Below are positions 62,699 to 64,000 of a stretch of 64,000 nt of DNA, in pieces. Position numbers and translations under genes: made by a program. This DNA is from Hydrogenimonas sp. GTDB taxonomy: Bacteria > Campylobacterota > Campylobacteria > Campylobacterales > Hydrogenimonadaceae. Numbering within the stretch: position 1 is the stretch's first letter; each line of letters begins with the position of its first letter. The notes beneath the pieces were generated by a model, which saw nothing but the letters and a program-made list of their open reading frames with translations, did no database searches and was not told where the DNA came from. The stretch is taken from contig AP019005.1 of NCBI GenBank assembly GCA_003945285.1, forward strand, positions 1,302,001 to 1,366,000, in the 5' to 3' direction.

Positions 62699-63878
62699 TA
62701 TAAACGAGTACAGGTTTTCACTGAAATACTCCATCATCTATACTCTTATCGTAATGGCGATTCTGCTGGTTCCCTTCGCCATCTACGACAACTACACGTA
62801 CAACCTCGAAGAGGTAAAAACCGAGATGGCTCTGAAAAAAAAGAGTATTCAGATAATCAACGAAATGGAGAGTTTCGACAGCAGGTACCAGAGCGCCTTC
62901 ATATTCCCCAGATTCAAATCGTACCAGGCAGGCCTCTACGACAGAAACGGAAACCCCATCTTCACACTCATCAAAGAGCCCATTTCTGCCCTGAACCTGA
63001 AACAGGGGTATCACAAACTGGGGAACTACCGTTACTACGTCACGGAGTTTCCGGACGAAAACTACTTCGGAGCCAAATACCTGGTAACCGCTACCGAGTT
63101 CAATATCTATACGATACTCTTCAACATACTCATCATCTTTCTCTCCATTCTGGCCGTAACGTTTCTCTTCTCTTTCCTTATACTAAAAAACTTTTCCAGA
63201 CCATTCAAGGAGATAAACAGGGTCCTGGACGACTTCATAAAGGACTCCATGCACGAAATCAACACCCCGCTCTCCATCATCAACATTAATATAGATATGT
63301 TCACCGAGAAGTTCGGCAAAAACCGCCACCTCTCCCGAATAAAGTCGGCGGCGAAGATTCTCTCGTCACTCTACGACGATATGAACTACCTGATAAAAGA
63401 GCAGACAATCAACAAAACAGAAAAGAAGCGGATCAACTTCAGCAACTTTCTGAAAAAGTCGGCCGACTACTTCAAAGATATCGCCGAGCTCAAAGATATC
63501 ACCCTGAGCCTGGATATAGAAGATGAAATCTACATAGACTTCGTACCGACGAAACTTCAAAAGATAGTAGACAACAACCTATCCAACGCCATCAAATACT
63601 CCTATGAGGGGGGAGAGGTCATTTTGTCGCTGAAGCGAAAAGGCGACAAGATTGTTCTCGGGTTCAAAGATTACGGAATAGGCATAAAAGATACGCAGAA
63701 AATCTTCTCACGCTACTATAGGGAAGACAATACAAAAGGGGGCTTCGGCATCGGTCTCAACATCGTCGGCAAAATAGTCAACGAAGAGAAGATAGAGGTG
63801 AAAATCGTATCCGAACCTGAAAAAGGGAGCTACTTCGAGTATACATTTACAAACGACTCTAAAAAACCGGAAAAATAG
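62688..63878 (+). CDS. Sensor histidine kinase
   Basis: The product has 396 residues with two membrane segments (about 12-32 and 138-166) bracketing a ~105-residue periplasmic sensor that looks cache-like (SYQAGLYDRNGNPIFTLIKE). There is no clear HAMP domain. The phospho-acceptor is His189 in SMHEINTPLSIININ. ATP-binding motifs are NNLSNAIKYSYEGGE (N box), DYGIGIKD (G1) and GGFGIGLNIVGKIV (G2). It overlaps the response regulator by 11 bp. Its stop is followed by 122 bp with no gene to the window edge. Confidence 0.92.
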   Translation: MKLDINEYRFSLKYSIIYTLIVMAILLVPFAIYDNYTYNLEEVKTEMALKKKSIQIINEMESFDSRYQSAFIFPRFKSYQAGLYDRNGNPIFTLIKEPISALNLKQGYHKLGNYRYYVTEFPDENYFGAKYLVTATEFNIYTILFNILIIFLSILAVTFLFSFLILKNFSRPFKEINRVLDDFIKDSMHEINTPLSIININIDMFTEKFGKNRHLSRIKSAAKILSSLYDDMNYLIKEQTINKTEKKRINFSNFLKKSADYFKDIAELKDITLSLDIEDEIYIDFVPTKLQKIVDNNLSNAIKYSYEGGEVILSLKRKGDKIVLGFKDYGIGIKDTQKIFSRYYREDNTKGGFGIGLNIVGKIVNEEKIEVKIVSEPEKGSYFEYTFTNDSKKPEK

Positions 63879-64000
63879 CACCTTCTCCCCTCACCCGCAG
63901 CACCCTCTCTCTCCACCGTAGCAAACTCCTCCGACAGCCCTTTCGAAAATAAATTTCCCTTATCCTATCTCTCTTTCTCAATAATATTATCTGTTTTTTA

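Overview
The window is a 64 kb stretch of a Campylobacterota (formerly Epsilonproteobacteria) chromosome with roughly balanced GC. The placement rests on gene content and order seen here together with recalled family knowledge: a second-type glutamyl-tRNA synthetase followed by yggT and a Slt transglycosylase (the Helicobacter order), a MurF-N-like gene directly after metG, a short ArgA-like acetyltransferase, a split RodA/PBP2 arrangement, and AT-rich extended -10 promoters without clear -35 boxes. A chemolithotrophic hydrothermal or sediment genus is plausible (abundant c-type cytochromes, Tat-exported solute receptor), but the genus cannot be fixed from the sequence alone.

Layout. 1-3011: envelope and unknown genes on the minus strand (partial DUF4105 protein, DUF3015, DinB-like, AraC regulator). 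3177-6066: a tight mtnK-mtnA-class II aldolase operon for 5'-methylthioadenosine (MTA)-derived sugar salvage. 6041-11170: an unknown secreted protein, gltX2-yggT-slt and a lipoprotein. 11478-17353: mobB-fbp-small CxxC protein, then metG, a Mur-ligase-N-like protein and a cation antiporter. 17861-19542: an orphan Tat-lipoprotein TRAP receptor and a class II cytochrome c. 20462-21822: ybeY and a second CaCA antiporter. 32436-21844 (minus): a 13-gene overlapping cluster nadK-recN-tatD-mltD-rlpA-hisB-kdsC-lptC-lptA-engB-GNAT-mreD-like-mrdA, mainly cell-envelope growth. 32663-36244: aspS-feoA-adk-CinA-like-DUF503. 36653-38108: HAD phosphatase and pyrophosphatase. 51362-38218 (minus): RluD-like, FN3 lipoprotein, trmB, ftsE-ftsX-envC-like, pyrH, rpoZ, rel, tyrS, flavin oxidoreductase, AmiC-like amidase. 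The FtsEX/EnvC activator and an amidase thus share one strand and region. 51565-52780: rodA and a CAT-anticodon tRNA. 57556-53129 (minus): a membrane-anchored FMN glutamate-synthase-like protein, mqo and gltA. 57773-63878: a monoheme cytochrome, a 12-heme lipoprotein, an 8-heme cytochrome, a frameshifted cache-type sensor, an OmpR-type response regulator and a histidine kinase.

The most interesting material is (i) the 57.7-63.9 kb multiheme cytochrome locus with its own sensory system, internal dyads and a possible slippage switch; (ii) two families of dispersed intergenic repeats, one of them 140-230 bp imperfect palindromes whose halves also occur alone; and (iii) the compact mtnK-mtnA-aldolase operon, which looks like a DHAP-shunt-type MTA salvage route. 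Smaller oddities are an exported amidase without a canonical start codon, a 140 bp same-strand overlap between an RluD-like gene and an FN3 lipoprotein, and hairpin leaders before metG and aspS. No rRNA, CRISPR array, prophage or insertion-sequence transposase was seen.
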